A stretch of 64,000 nt of DNA from Theocolax elegans. Taxonomy: Eukaryota; Arthropoda; Insecta; Hymenoptera; Cerocephalidae. Below the pieces are notes generated by a model. That model was given only the letters and a program-made list of their open reading frames with translations, was not told the origin of the DNA and ran no database searches. The stretch's first letter is position 1. Each line of letters starts with the position of its first letter. Location of the stretch: assembly GCA_026168455.1 (NCBI GenBank), contig CM047429.1, positions 31,332,138 to 31,396,137 on the forward strand, given 5' to 3'. Both the position numbers and the translations under genes were made by a program. Shown here in pieces: positions 10,947-21,593 of this stretch.

Positions 10947-13497
10947 CCCTGTAACGACCAAAATGCTCAATTTTTCTGTCGATTTTCAACGCGTTTTTTT
11001 CGGTAGTCATAGGCCTTAGAGATATTTGTAAACACGTATTCTGATGAAAAATTTAACGCTCTTTCAGTATCTTTTTTTGAAATTGCGACAAAAAAAGTCT
11101 TAGAATTAATTGAGAAACACGCCTGAATTTTTTCAGAATTTTCCGAGGCGATTTTTGAATTTTCGGGAAAAATTCTGAAAAAATCCAGGCTTGTTCCTTG
11201 ATGAATTCTAAAACTTTTTTGTTTTATAAACTTGTTCTCTAAACTCAATTGTTTTCGAGATAAAAAATGTTCTACTCTTAGCATGACCCAGAGACAACGA
11301 CGAGGACGTAGTAGAATTTTGTCTCCTTTGGGGTGCTTGATTTGAGTGAGTCCCCTTGCCTCTCACTGCAATACGAATTTTTCAGTGTTTTTTTTTAAAC
11401 ATTCAACACAAATCGATAAATCACATTTTTCGCAGATAATTCTCGTTCTTACGGGACAATAAGAACCAAGATTGAGTTTTGTTTGTTTTGACATATTGTG
11501 TTTCTCTCTTTTGTATTGTCTCTGCATCATGTAATTTTTAGCTATTGAAAGTGCAAAATCTTTTGTTCCAACCCTTTTTTCTCATCATTGACAGCACTGA
11601 ATAGTACAGTAGCATGTACAATCGAAGCTTGAATTAGTCTTAAAAAAACTACCCACGTCCACTTTTTTGAACGAATACTCGGAAGCAAATTGTTGCAATG
11701 TCCGTCGTGGACATCATTGCCACCCATAAAACTGTTATAGACGCTAATAGCCCTCGGAAAAGGTATTTCAACTTTTTGTCCTTCTTGCTTACTATATCTC
11801 TTTGAAAAGGATAATGGAGTTACCCCTGCAGCAATAGAAATAATCGAAACTGGTATTGAATCCATCACAGTGATGTAATTTATACCACTGTTCTTATCGT
11901 GCTTCACGGCATACTCACCTCTTTGAGCTTTTTTATTTAGAACATTTTTATCTTTGACTCTATCTTCTCTAATAGTACCTGTACATTTTAGCCCAAGCTT
12001 CTTCAAATGCACAGCGAGGTCTAAGCTTGTGAAATAATTATCAAAATATAGATGGAACATACATATTTTTCCCGGCGGTATTACACGAAAAAACTGTTTT
12101 AGTAAATTCATGACAACGCGAGAACCTAATGCACACTTACTAAATTTACTTCCCATTGCAGAATTTTTTCGACAGTATAAGTGAAGACCTAATACAAAAC
12201 CATCGGAAGTACAAAGATCTCAGAATTTGAGACCAAATCGTATGGGTTTTCATCGAATGAATTGTTTTAGTGACGTCTTCGCATAAGACTTAGCCATCAT
12301 TTCATCGATGGAAAGAGCAGTTCTCCATACACCGAACTTCATAATATTAATTTGAAATCGGTTTAATAGTGAACTGACACGCCAAGCATTGTCAGTTGGA
12401 TTTTTATCTTTCGTTTTTGAATATTTTAATTTTGATTTGATCTCTTCAAACTTTTTACGTGGCATAGCAGAAGAAACAACGTTACAAGATAAAAAGGGAT
12501 CACTTGACCAGTAGTCCCTCTGAGATTTCCTTTTGCTGAAAGAAGTCAAAATGATTATTCCCACGAATGTATTTAAGTCTTTTAAAATTAAATCAAAATT
12601 ATTTTCTTTGCAAGCATCTATAATATATTGCTTCATTTCCGTTGAGAAAAATATTTCAAACAGTTCTACTGGCTCCATTTCTTGTATTTTATTTTTTACC
12701 GAGTCTTTCAATAAAATTTTGTCTTCCAAATTATCATTATACTTTTTTTCTCCTTCCATCCACTGAAGTACATGCGTTCTTTCTAATTTAGTTTGAGTTT
12801 CAGTATATGTTTTACACGCTTCTGTGTACGTTATATTAGAAATTTCATCATCCGAATCAGTATTGAAATCTGATCCATCAGAACCAGAATTGTCAGGATT
12901 TGGAACGGTAACTATATCATCGTAAGTGTTCTTTGAAGTATCAATTTCGTACATTTCATGGGAGTGAATGGAATGTCTTTTACGTTTTTGCGACATGGTT
13001 ATATAAAATAATAAAAATACCTAATGAAAATAGTTACTACAGTTTTCAATGCTTCTTGTCAAACCTCGACTTTAGAAATGGAAAATAATCTTTTCAATTC
13101 GATTTACTGTATGGTCTCAAAATAACAAGACACTAGAAAGTAATAAAAATGAGCTTACATACAATTTTCTGAATTGCTTTTTTGATATGTGTATATTAGT
13201 ATACGCTATACAAACTGCACTTGTATACACATAAAAAGGCAAAACATTAGTATATTATTGTTAAATGGCTGTTCTTTATTCTGTGTCACAAAATATTACC
13301 GCTGCTGGGATTATTACCTTACTCATTTTTTATCTCGAAAACAATTGAGTTTAGAGAACAAGTTTATGAAACAAAAAAGTCTTAGAATTCATCAAAGAAC
13401 AAGCCTGAATTTTTTCAGAATTTTTGGAGATGATTTTGAAAAAATAGATTTTTCGTATTTCCCGAAAATTCAAAAATCGCCTCCGAAAATCCTGAAG
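10947..13497 (-). mobile_element. piggyBac-family transposon, right end lost
   Basis: TTAA at 10943-10946 followed by CCCTGTAACGACC is a piggyBac-type left end. Subterminal inverted repeats match between about 11165-11270 and 13324-13430, for example CTCGAAAACAATTGAG. They bracket a piggyBac transposase on the minus strand. No GGG-TTAA end exists on the right. The subterminal repeat stops near 13497 and runs into AAGCTT-rich repeat, so that terminus is deleted. Confidence 0.75.
11363..12996 (-). pseudogene. piggyBac-like transposase, two stops and a late frameshift
   Basis: The product is a DDE-type transposase that excises and inserts at TTAA. The ATG at 12996 starts an acidic N-terminus, followed by the domain seen in PGBD proteins. 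The catalytic Asp positions are recognisable: SIDEMM (about residue 229), the DNYFTSL block, and MGGNDVHD near the end. Two in-frame TGA codons, at about 12248 and 12217, interrupt the conserved core, each replacing a codon in an otherwise continuous frame. After a stop near 11542 the C-terminal cysteine-rich domain (CPVRTRIICEKCD, about 11395-11440) continues in another frame to 11363. Full length would be about 540 residues, normal for the family. The gene is dead but has kept its conserved blocks, so inactivation looks fairly recent. Confidence 0.9.
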
Positions 13498-13935
13498 CTT
13501 CATAGAAATATCCCAGCTATATTTCTTGAATGATTTTTGTAATGTTTCGCGGAAGCTTGTAGCCGTCAAGTGCTTTAGATTTTTTAGACTGCAGCAATAT
13601 TTCATGAAAGCTTTCTGTCAGTTTCCTTAAACCTTTATGCACCTTAACAAGAAATCTTGCAGAGGGTTTTTTGCACATGCTTGCATAAAGTTTTCATGAA
13701 CTATCCTTGAAAGATTTAGGAAACTTTCCGATAATTTCCTGGAAACTTGTTATAAGCTTCCTAGAAATATTCCCGCAATATTTCTTGTTAGATTCCTACA
13801 ATATTCCGTGGAAGCTTGTAGCCGACAATGTGCCCCGGACATCTTTAGTTTGCAACAATATTTCATGACAGCTTTCTGATAGATTGCGAATCTTTCATGG
13901 AAGCTTGCTGCAATCTTTCATGCTGTGTGGGGTAT
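13498..13935. repeat. AAGCTT-rich repeat, right part
   Basis: It has the same motif vocabulary as 10690-10942, with repeated TTTCATG, AAGCTTG and GCAATATTTC. It ends ATGCTGTGTGGGG, a possible element terminus. No coding was seen. Confidence 0.55.
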
Positions 13936-13939
13936 GGAA

Positions 13940-14112
13940 GTAATATTCATTCATTTGTACGATATTAATTTCTCTATAATTTATTAAAACGTAAATATCT
14001 CTATTTTATTGGCTTAAAAAAAATACAAAAAATAATTTTACACCAATAAAAAAGAGATATTTACGTTTTAATACATATGAAGAAATTAATATGCACAAAT
14101 GAATCGCACTTA
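13940..14112. repeat. Imperfect 70-bp inverted repeat at the Polinton edge
   Basis: The arms about 13940-14011 and 14042-14112 contain AGATATTTACGTTTTAATA-type complements, with a 30-bp spacer. The right arm overlaps the last Polinton reading frame, so the left arm is probably an inverted duplicate that altered its end. Confidence 0.6.
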
Positions 14113-14181
14113 TTTCAGACAAAATTAAGTTTAGAAAATTATTATCCATATCAAACATGCGTTCAATTACGTAAAGTTTTA

Positions 14182-14569
14182 CCGTCACATACCCAATTGT
14201 TGATCAATTAAGGTAAATCAGTACGTTCATAGAATAATTTTATGTTAAAAAAGCTAATAATTGTATATATTTAGACGGATACAGAAAGTATAAGTATTAA
14301 ACTTCCTTTTAGCCATCTCAGAAAAATAAAATAGGTGCTATTTTTAAAGTAAGCAACAATCTAAGAAAAAAAAGTGGGAAGCACCAATTTCTGATCAGTA
14401 AATTTTCGGTACATATACCACTTTTTATTTAAGTCTACTAAACAATTATTGATTGTTTAACCTTCAAATTGTGCGTAGCAACGTTTAGATTTATGTAAAT
14501 CTTATTATTTTATTGAAATGATACACTGATCAGAAATTGGTTCATGATCAACAATTGGGTATGTGACGG
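14182..14569. mobile_element. 388-bp MITE, copy 1
   Basis: Terminal inverted repeats of about 27 bp begin CCGTCACATACCCAATTGTT. TA flanks it on both sides (14180-14181, 14570-14571), typical of the Tc1/mariner group. It is nearly identical in sequence and equal in length to 14796-15183, in the same orientation. It has no transposase. Confidence 0.88.
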
Positions 14570-14795
14570 TACATCATTTTCATAAAGTGTATAATATTTA
14601 TCAAATCTTCCACTTTTACATAATATTTTTAAATCAGTCTCACTGTCCTTTTCAATAACCCTTTTGAAATATTCAATTATGTATTTCATCACTTTATTAT
14701 TATTATCACAGTATTTTGTAAGTTGATCGAGTCTCTGTTGTATGCAAGGATTCACCAATTTTAATCCGTCAAATGTTACTTTCTGCATGCAAGTA

Positions 14796-15183
14796 CCGTC
14801 ACATTCCCAATTGTTGATCAATTAAGGTAAATCTGTACGTTCATAGAATAATTTTATGTTAAAAAAGCTAATAATTGTATATATTTAGACGGATACAGAA
14901 AGTATAAGTATTAAACTTTCTTTTAGCCATCTCAGAAAAATAAAATAGGTGCTATTTTTAAAGTAAGCAACAATCTAAGAAAAAAAAGCGGGAAGTACCA
15001 ATTTCTGATCAGTAAATTTTCGGTACATATACCACTTTCTATTTAAGTCTACTAAACAATTATTGATTGTTTAACCTTCAAATTGTTCGTAGCAACGTTT
15101 AGATTTATGTAAATCTTATTATTTTATTGAAATAATACACTGATCAGAAATTGGTTCATGATCAACAATTGGGTATGTGACGG
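14796..15183. mobile_element. 388-bp MITE, copy 2
   Basis: This is the same family as 14182-14569, with TA at 14794-14795 and 15184-15185. One TIR difference is visible near the left end (ACATTCCC instead of ACATACCC). The two copies sit 226 bp apart inside one gene. Confidence 0.88.
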
Positions 15184-15679
15184 TACTTGGTACATGAACT
15201 GATTTTCTTCGTTTGTTCTGACTTTCTTCCCATTGTTGAGATTCCAATTCCTCATCGTTACTTTCTTCCTCATGCAGTTTCTCTACCACAATTTTAGATT
15301 TTAATTTAAACGAGGATTGATACAGTATTTTATAAGAACTTGTTTCAATAAAGTTTGATTCACTATACTCTTTAAATCTGTAACATTCCTGAAGGTACGA
15401 ATCTATCTCATCAAACTTGTTTGTGAATTCAGTCCACGAATTCAAATCAAATTTAACGTGGTAAGTGGGGTATGCAGTGGAGAGTTTTATAATTGGAGAA
15501 TAACGGCCGTTTGAGTTTTCCAATCGATCCAATTGATATACGTTTTGAATGAGATTTATTTAAATTGTATGACGTTGCCAAGAGTAAGTTCCCGTATAAA
15601 CCACAAACTGTTTTTTCCGTCAGTAGACGACGTTCTTCCGTTTGAGTAGTCATATTCTTATTAAAACAGTAATGCACGA

Positions 15680-16083
15680 TTTTAACGTCAAAGTTTCTGA
15701 AACAGAACTAAGAAGGCTCGAAGCGACATACCGTTTTATAAGTGTACTCCCACCACTAATTGTATTCTTACGTCATAGGGAGAAATAGTCAACCGACCAA
15801 TGAGAGGTACAGCTATCCCTCCACTGTAACTAACAATTTAACTTATCTCTTAGTAGAGGGGAAATGAAATGAAATACCTTTAATATTTTATCTTTAACGT
15901 TCTAAGAAATTATTACGGTTGGTGTTTGTTGCATCCGGTTTATTTCTACGAAATGAATATGCTAAGAAGAGAATAGGTAATTTTATACTTATCACATATA
16001 AATAGGAAACAGTGGTATTGGGATGTAACAGACTAAACACATACGAGTATACTATTACACTACGTTTATTTCATGTAACATTT
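15680..16083. other. Gap between Polinton genes
   Basis: About 400 bp separate the terminal unknown gene from the protease. No conserved frame was seen. It could hold the promoter region of the terminal gene, but no element is diagnosable. Confidence 0.3.
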
Positions 16084-16553
16084 TTATGCAATACATGACT
16101 GGTTACGTATTCCAGATCCTATAGATCGCTCATTATTAAATACGTGTACTTGATTGGATAATTTAACATTATTATTTTTAAATATATTTGAATACAATTT
16201 TACAATTATTTCATCGTTTTTTCTTAAATTTGCAGAAAACTTGTTACAAAGTGAGAGTAAATTATTATAACGGTACATATGATAAATAAACACAACACAA
16301 TACTGTCCACACACTTTCGACTCAAAACTTTGCAATTTTTTCGCATTCCCCATCGGTATTGTACGCAGTTTCTTCTGATTCCTTCGATATGATGAGAAGA
16401 GAGTGGGGGGACTCCGTAACTGTCAAAGTATGTTCCGTACCCATTTTTATCTATATAGATAGCAATCCAATGCGATCTGGGAATGCGGTCAGCTGGATAC
16501 ACTCCTATCGTTTTAGCTTTCAGTTTTGCAATCACTTTTTGTATTTGCTGCAT
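16084..16553 (-). pseudogene. Polinton adenovirus-type cysteine protease, frameshifted
   Basis: This is a Ulp1/adenain-fold protease expected to mature capsid proteins. The first frame (16553 to about 16340) carries the catalytic His in SHWIAIY and the Asp-containing YFDSYG with following Pro. After a frameshift near 16335-16350 the second frame carries the Gln-Cys block (QSFESKVCGQYC), whose Cys in CGQYC is the nucleophile. The His-Asp-Cys order and spacing fit the family, and about 155 residues in total is normal for it. The active site is complete but split between frames, so no functional enzyme is made. Confidence 0.88.
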
Positions 16554-16695
16554 ATTAATTTTTTAAGTATTTTTCAATGTCGTACACATCATCCTTATCT
16601 GCTGCATCAACTTCGTCATATTCTGATCGTGCAAATCTACTATGATTATATACTGTTCGATTGACTCTAAAAATGCGACTGTTGAATCTTCGATT

Positions 16696-17158
16696 TCACA
16701 TTGCTTCATAAAGTCTTTCACTATCATTTTCTTTACTTTCCGAGGAAGTATCTCGAAGAATCGACAGTAACCACTTTCTTAATAGGTACACTTGATTCAG
16801 AGCACATACGAAGCATTTATCTCTAACAACTATATGACGATGAGACATGCATGAAATGCTTCGATGATTATTTTTCAGATTTTCAAATGTCGGTGATAAC
16901 ATTTGCTCAACGTTCATAACTTCACAAGCTACCACCTTTTCAAGATATTCCTATTTCTCGTGTCCACGAGTATAAAACCTATTTGTGTACATACTGGTTA
17001 CACCGTTTGATTTCTAACGGTAACTCAGAGTATTCATGTGGAGACTTGATCACCCAATGGCAAAACATCCGTTCACTTAAAGAAATTATTGCCACTTCTT
17101 TAGGAATGAAGGTGTTGTTCCAGTTTCTTAAACCTTGCATATCTACAATGTAATCCAT
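16696..17158 (-). pseudogene. Polinton-linked protein of unknown function with two in-frame stops
   Basis: The ATG at 17158 opens a frame beginning MDYIVDMQGLRNWNN. In-frame TAG codons follow after about 66 and 76 codons, and the frame then continues through a His/Cys-bearing segment to TGA near 16696, about 150 codons in all. The start motif (a short strand, Asp, Gly-Phe/Leu) is of the kind found in RNase-H-like nuclease folds, but I cannot confirm that. A further open piece at about 16560-16690 precedes the protease. It lies between the capsid and protease genes on the same strand, so it is presumably part of the element. Confidence 0.45.
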
Positions 17159-17240
17159 TTTGATAAGTTAGCGTTCACTCGTTGGCTGTGAATTGTGATG
17201 TAGAAACGCCCGTTTTTATTCACTCATCCCCACCTTAAAG

Positions 17241-18578
17241 TCAAGCGCCAAAGTCCGTAATAATTTGACGACTTGAATCGATTTCAAGAACGTTATCAAA
17301 TTCGCTGTACACTATGCAATTAATTGTAGAAGTCAAGGCTTCTTCAAATTTCAATTCTATACGAACACTTTCATATTTCACCAAATTCCAGTGCATGTTT
17401 GAATTTGCTGCAAGGTCGGGCGTTAAATCAAAAGCAAAGAGACAATAGCCTCTCTTGTATTCAGTACGCGGTATGTTGATTGGTTTGTTTAGAAAATGTA
17501 TTTCACTTCCAGAAAACAATATTTGATAAGCTTCTACGTACAGAGGATTATCTCCGCTAAATTTTGCTTGTAATGGTTTTCCAAGCACTTGTACACCATC
17601 AATGTACAGTGAAAGATGATTGATATTGTAGTGATGGAAATTAAATGGATTATATTTTCGATTTCCATTAAAAGCTTTGTTATCTACAAACCCAATTATA
17701 CTTCTTTTAGGTAATTGTCCAAGAATAACATTGTCCAATGTATCTCCGAAAATACCACTGTGTAAAGTAAAAGATTTCACCTCTACACGACTAATAGTAT
17801 ACTTTGATGTCGATTTGGTTAGAGCATTTGCATGAGCTAGTATTATACCAGGACTTACACGAACTCAATGAACGATGAGTGAAGCTTCCTTTATATGAAC
17901 AGTAAATTTATAGTTTTCTGCGGCATCCATTAGACAAAATGAAACTTTACTACGTACCAAGCGTATCCTCAGTTCTACACCATTGAGTGAAAATTTATTC
18001 TGATTAAATATATCATAGTGCAAATGACCCATCATGTCTACCGTTTTTTTCCCATTAGTAAAATATTGTCGATTCACTAATCCTATATTAGCACCAGGTT
18101 CGGAACGTGATATGATAGGTAACGCATCCATTTTTCCAGGAGTATTAATATACCATAACCCCTTAGTAAGATTTGAATTCATAGTTTCAGCAGAGTAATT
18201 AAGCAATGTTTCGATGTATGCCCTGTACGGGTACATATTGTTGGGATGTGAAACGAGCTTTTGATTAAAAAAGACATCAATTTGATTAAAAATTGAATGC
18301 AGACAATTATTTATTGGACCTACTTTTCCACTTTCAACTGCATCAACTTCTGTGTTTGGTAAAATCTGTACACGTAAACTTAACATGGTACGTGCAAGAT
18401 CCAAATAGTCTTCTCCACCTGGTACAACAAATTCCAATGGTCCATCGTCGCTAAGAGATGATACAGGTTTATAATGAATGAATTGAGAATTTTCTACAGA
18501 GGTTTGAGTAGGTGGAAGTGTAAATAAATCTAGCTCCGATTTCATACATTCACAAGAATTAGCATGTAGAAAAGCCAT
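17241..18578 (-). pseudogene. Polinton major capsid protein, one nonsense codon
   Basis: This is a double-jelly-roll capsid protein of the PRD1/adenovirus lineage that forms the hexamers of the predicted virion. The ATG at 18578 starts about 445 codons, the usual length for insect Polintons. Recognisable blocks are the early FVVPGGEDYLDL (about residue 50), the NCLHSIFNQIDVFFNQKLV block, the MYPYRAYIETLLNY block and, in the second half, SIIGFVDNKAFNGNRKYNPF. Only one in-frame TGA, at 17865-17867, breaks it, after about 237 codons. The rest is open, so the gene is among the best preserved here. It follows the basic protein with a 2-bp gap and precedes the unknown 17158-16696 gene. Confidence 0.92.
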
Positions 18579-18580
18579 AA

Positions 18581-18877
18581 TTATGTACAGCCAAAAATGT
18601 CCGGTACACTATGTAAAGTTTGCTTTTTCTTCTTCTTCTTCCTTTTTACGACTGTGCGTCGTTTTTGAGTTCTTTTAGTTATTCGTCCTGATACACCTCC
18701 CCGTTTAGTTCTATTGTCTGCTCTCAAACGGTTTTTGGGTAACTGACGTCTTTTTTTCCTTGTTCGACGTTTACATCCTGATCCTTTCATTAGTTCAGAA
18801 ATTTTATTGGTTGCTCTTCTTTTGAGATTTTTTCCAGATTCACGCATACGAATATTTACTGACTCCTTCATTTTCAT
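18581..18877 (-). CDS. Small, extremely basic Polinton protein
   Basis: It has 98 codons from the ATG at 18877, intact. About 40% of residues are Lys or Arg, with runs such as RRTRKKRRQ and KRKKKKKKQ. Such composition suggests a DNA-condensing or core protein comparable to adenovirus core proteins VII/X, or a nuclear targeting peptide; that is inference from composition and position only. Its start overlaps the last 4 bases of the upstream gene (18874-18877) and its stop lies 2 bp before the capsid ATG, a tightly packed viral layout. Confidence 0.7.
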   Translation of the reverse strand: MKMKESVNIRMRESGKNLKRRATNKISELMKGSGCKRRTRKKRRQLPKNRLRADNRTKRGGVSGRITKRTQKRRTVVKRKKKKKKQTLHSVPDIFGCT

Positions 18878-19095
18878 TTCACTATGTTAACATCATCCAA
18901 AACGTTTAGTCCTGTTCTAAATGCTTCTTTACCTACTGCTTTAACTCCACTGGAAATGTAGGGTAAAACTTTTCTAAAAGGACCGCTTAGAAAACTGCCA
19001 ATACCGTGTCCCCGTTGGTACGGCGAACCGGTAAAATCGTGACGAACATTACCACCTCCAATCTGATGGTTGTAATACGAATTGTACTGGATCAT
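18874..19095 (-). CDS. Short Polinton capsid-associated protein, pVI-like
   Basis: It is an intact 73-codon frame. A Tyr/Asn-rich start is followed by a Gly-rich segment and a probable amphipathic helix (LSGPFRKVLPYISSGVKAVG). This pattern, a short protein encoded between penton and major capsid with a GxGxFLxGxFRxxxP block, recurs in Polintons and has been compared with adenovirus protein VI, which links capsid to membrane disruption. The comparison is by position and helix character. It overlaps the next gene by 4 bp. Confidence 0.7.
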   Translation of the reverse strand: MIQYNSYYNHQIGGGNVRHDFTGSPYQRGHGIGSFLSGPFRKVLPYISSGVKAVGKEAFRTGLNVLDDVNIVK

Positions 19096-19111
19096 ATCAT
19101 TAGTTACTAGT

Positions 19112-19916
19112 TTAATTAACGCGTTTAAAGTGAAGTGTAACTGTCAACGTTCCGTATTAAAATGGCACGTGATTACCATATTGATCTCTTATATCTATTA
19201 CAATATTTTGAAAACTATTATTTAACAATGGAATGTAATTAGGTGGAGAATATTGTTAGATCATGGTTCCACCGCTTTCGTACTTTGCATTATTGTAGCA
19301 CACTAAACGGAATAGAGCAGCTCTGACATTACTTACTGTGTAAGGCTCAAAAATATCCATGTAAACAAAAAGTTGATCAGGAATTGCTCTTGCGAGAGAA
19401 GCAGGTCTGTCAGCCTCAACTGTAATTCCATTGAAATTTATCGGAATTCCTTCAAATCCAAATATGCGTTTGAGTTTTTCTTTAAAGAAAATATAATGAG
19501 TTTGCTCACAATCACAAACTTTATGAAGAGTATAAAACCCCTCTTTTTAACTGATCGTTTGAGTTGGATGTGTTTTGCAAATTCGATTGATTGATTTACT
19601 GCACGTTGAAGATCGGTAATGTCTTCGTATATGCCTGACGGAATTGACATATGATATTTGTCGCGATTCTGTCAGTTGAATTGTCATTCCGATACGAGAA
19701 ACTCGATTCCTTCTCTTCAATGTGTAATATTGTATATGGAATTTGTATTTCTGTTAACCCTACGCTCCAATGACCATGTAAAGAAATTGGGTGTGACAAA
19801 TGTGTGGTGTAACATGACGTGGTATTTTCCGGAAAGTATCGCATGCTACTGTTACTAGGAAGAACTACGTAAAAATTATCACTATCCATTGTTTTTTTAA
19901 ATCTAATTAATTTCAC
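19112..19916 (-). pseudogene. Polinton penton-like minor capsid protein, frameshifted
   Basis: This is a single-jelly-roll vertex protein. The first frame (19916 to about 19640) begins shortly after the ATG with DNFYVVLPSNSS and contains HGHWSVGLTEIQIPYT, a typical block. A second frame (about 19650-19438) and a third (about 19440-19112) continue the homology, the last with DQLFVYMDIFEP and an end motif of VTLHF type before TAA at 19112-19114. At least two frameshifts and two stops break it. The start of the gene overlaps the last codons of the integrase (stop 19903-19905). Confidence 0.8.
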
Positions 19917-20870
19917 TGGCTTTCACCCAAGAGTTAAATTTGTGGGGATAACCTAACCACTTTACTAATACTTGTTTGTTTTAACCATGCCCTTTACTTT
20001 TGATGATGCGTTCAATCTTAAATTCAGATCCTTTGCGTACACGTTTGTCACCTACCAGAACTAATTCTTCAGGGTAGAAAAAATCATCAATCAATTCATT
20101 ATTTAAGTCTGTTAGTTCATAAGTGTATAAATTTTGTTGCACAGAAACGCGAGAGATTTTGAAAATTTCTTCACTGTAGTTTTTCTCATAACCTTTTTCA
20201 AAGGTACCTTTTGCACGACTGATACGGACATAATCATCTACTTTGTATATATAGGAACGAGATGACTTTCGTTGATTTAAAGCACGTTTCTGTAAATTTT
20301 TTTCGCTTCGGAAGCATTGTAAACGGTAACATTAGCCGGTATCATCTGAGTACCGGTGTGTCTTGTGTGATTGAATGCGTTAACAATTTTATGAATTATA
20401 TCGATATATCTGTGAGTATTTTTATGTGTGAAATATCTGTACATACGTTCCTTTAACGTTCGATTTAAACGCTCTACAACAGCGGCTTTAATATCTGGAT
20501 TACGTGTTACACGAAACAAAATCCCCTTTTTCTTGAGAAATTCTTGAAAATTAGATCCAACAAATTCTTTCCCTGCATCACACTGTACATATACAGGTAC
20601 TCTTCCATTTGTAACAGTATCCATCGTTATCAGATTTGAGCGATTGCATGTCACATAAATCCATCTCCCAACAATCGTCGACGTTAGAAACGTTGTAATA
20701 TAATCTAGGAAACTTACGACGAATTGGTCTGTGTAAAGTGTATGCATCTTGATTACTCAACCATTCGTATATCCGATTCTTTTCTTTACGATTTTTTTTC
20801 GATCAACTGACGAGCACCAGTGTAACCATTAGTATGGGAAACATCATAACATTTTTTAACGTAAGGCATT
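19903..20870 (-). pseudogene. Polinton integrase with C-terminal chromodomain, broken
   Basis: This is a retroviral-type DDE integrase that inserts the element. The start codon at 20870 opens a short N-terminal piece ending at a frameshift near 20795. The next piece carries the first catalytic Asp (WEMDLCDM, about 20660). A deletion with frameshift near 20600-20640 removes the segment that normally holds the SKFxW block. The following frame (20747-20277) holds the second Asp (CDAGKEF) and the Glu (VVERLNRTLK). An SH3-like VDDYVRIS segment (about 20250) and, after an in-frame TAA near 19986, a chromodomain-like LVKWLGYP...NSWVKASEI complete the C-terminus. Chromodomains steer insertion to chromatin marks. 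It is not functional. Confidence 0.9.
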
Positions 20871-20871
20871 T

Positions 20872-21580
20872 TTATGCAACAATTCTCAACCACTTTTCAC
20901 CTCTTACCGACGCTTGAGGTGTTTCACTAATTTTTCTCTTCAATTTTTTGGGATAAACTCTTTCAATCAATTTTAGCAGGTTTGCGTTTCCAACAAGATT
21001 TACAAAAGTTTGAGACAACGATATAAACCTAGCTATTTCAATAGCTCCTGCAGGTTCGTCCTCTGTCTTCTTATTTCTGAGTGTGTAGTTTACAATTTCT
21101 ACAACGTTAGAATTGGATATAGGTTTATTATCTATTAATACAGTTCCACATTCATTCCAAGTTAAACGGTGAAGATTATTAGTTTTCCAGTATTTAAGAA
21201 GTATTTGACCTTTCTTTTTGTACGTTTTTGGAAGAGTATCAATAATTTCCTGTTCGGATAAAGTTGTTGCGTTTACCTCTTCGTTTTCATCTTCTTCTTC
21301 ATTTTCTATGGTACGCTCAATATTTTTAAAGGGTAAATATCGACGTAATACTTGTAAATGTTTTAGACTCTTCTCTCGTTCGTTTCTTATACTCTTGGAG
21401 AATAAGATGTCGTGCATTTCGGCAATCAAGACGCAATAACACATTACCTTTTGTTTGAATTTCACATTCTTCCGACGTATCCTTTACGTAATCTTGTTGT
21501 TGTTGTTGTTGTTGTTGTTGTAGAACTGTATTTTGAAACACGTTTTCGGGAACCATCACCATTTTTTTAGCATGATTCAT
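20872..21580 (-). pseudogene. Polinton protein with polyglutamine tract, frameshifted
   Basis: The ATG at 21580 starts a frame with nine consecutive Gln (mostly CAA, 21490-21520). A frameshift near 21420-21440 moves the conserved part into a second frame that runs to 20872. The middle is acidic (EEEDENEEVNATTLSEQE), followed by a segment with YKKKGQILLKYWK and a basic end. It lies between the hydrophobic-tail protein and the integrase, a place where insect Polintons carry an uncharacterised conserved protein. Function is unknown; no catalytic motif was seen. Confidence 0.6.
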
Positions 21581-21593
21581 TTTCTCTCACTGC

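Larger units (their letters stand above)
14006..15677 (-). pseudogene. Terminal Polinton gene of unknown function, interrupted by two MITEs
   Basis: Four reading-frame pieces on the minus strand read as one former gene. The N-terminal piece starts at 15677 or, more likely, at the ATG at 15653. A frameshift near 15540 leads into a piece with TAYPTYHVKFD and a Glu-rich linker. A Cys-bearing piece follows (about 14570-14794), then a hydrophobic end piece (14006-14180). MITE copies at 14796-15183 and 14182-14569 separate the last three. Removing each MITE with one TA leaves the frame open across both points. The position after the protease and the conserved YPT motif suit the terminal uncharacterised gene of insect Polintons; no function is known to me. 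Premature ends of both middle pieces lie inside the MITE sequence. Confidence 0.6.

Noticed and set aside
11542..12996. Domesticated piggyBac gene
   Set aside because: Two in-frame stops in the core and a frameshifted C-terminus exclude a maintained protein.
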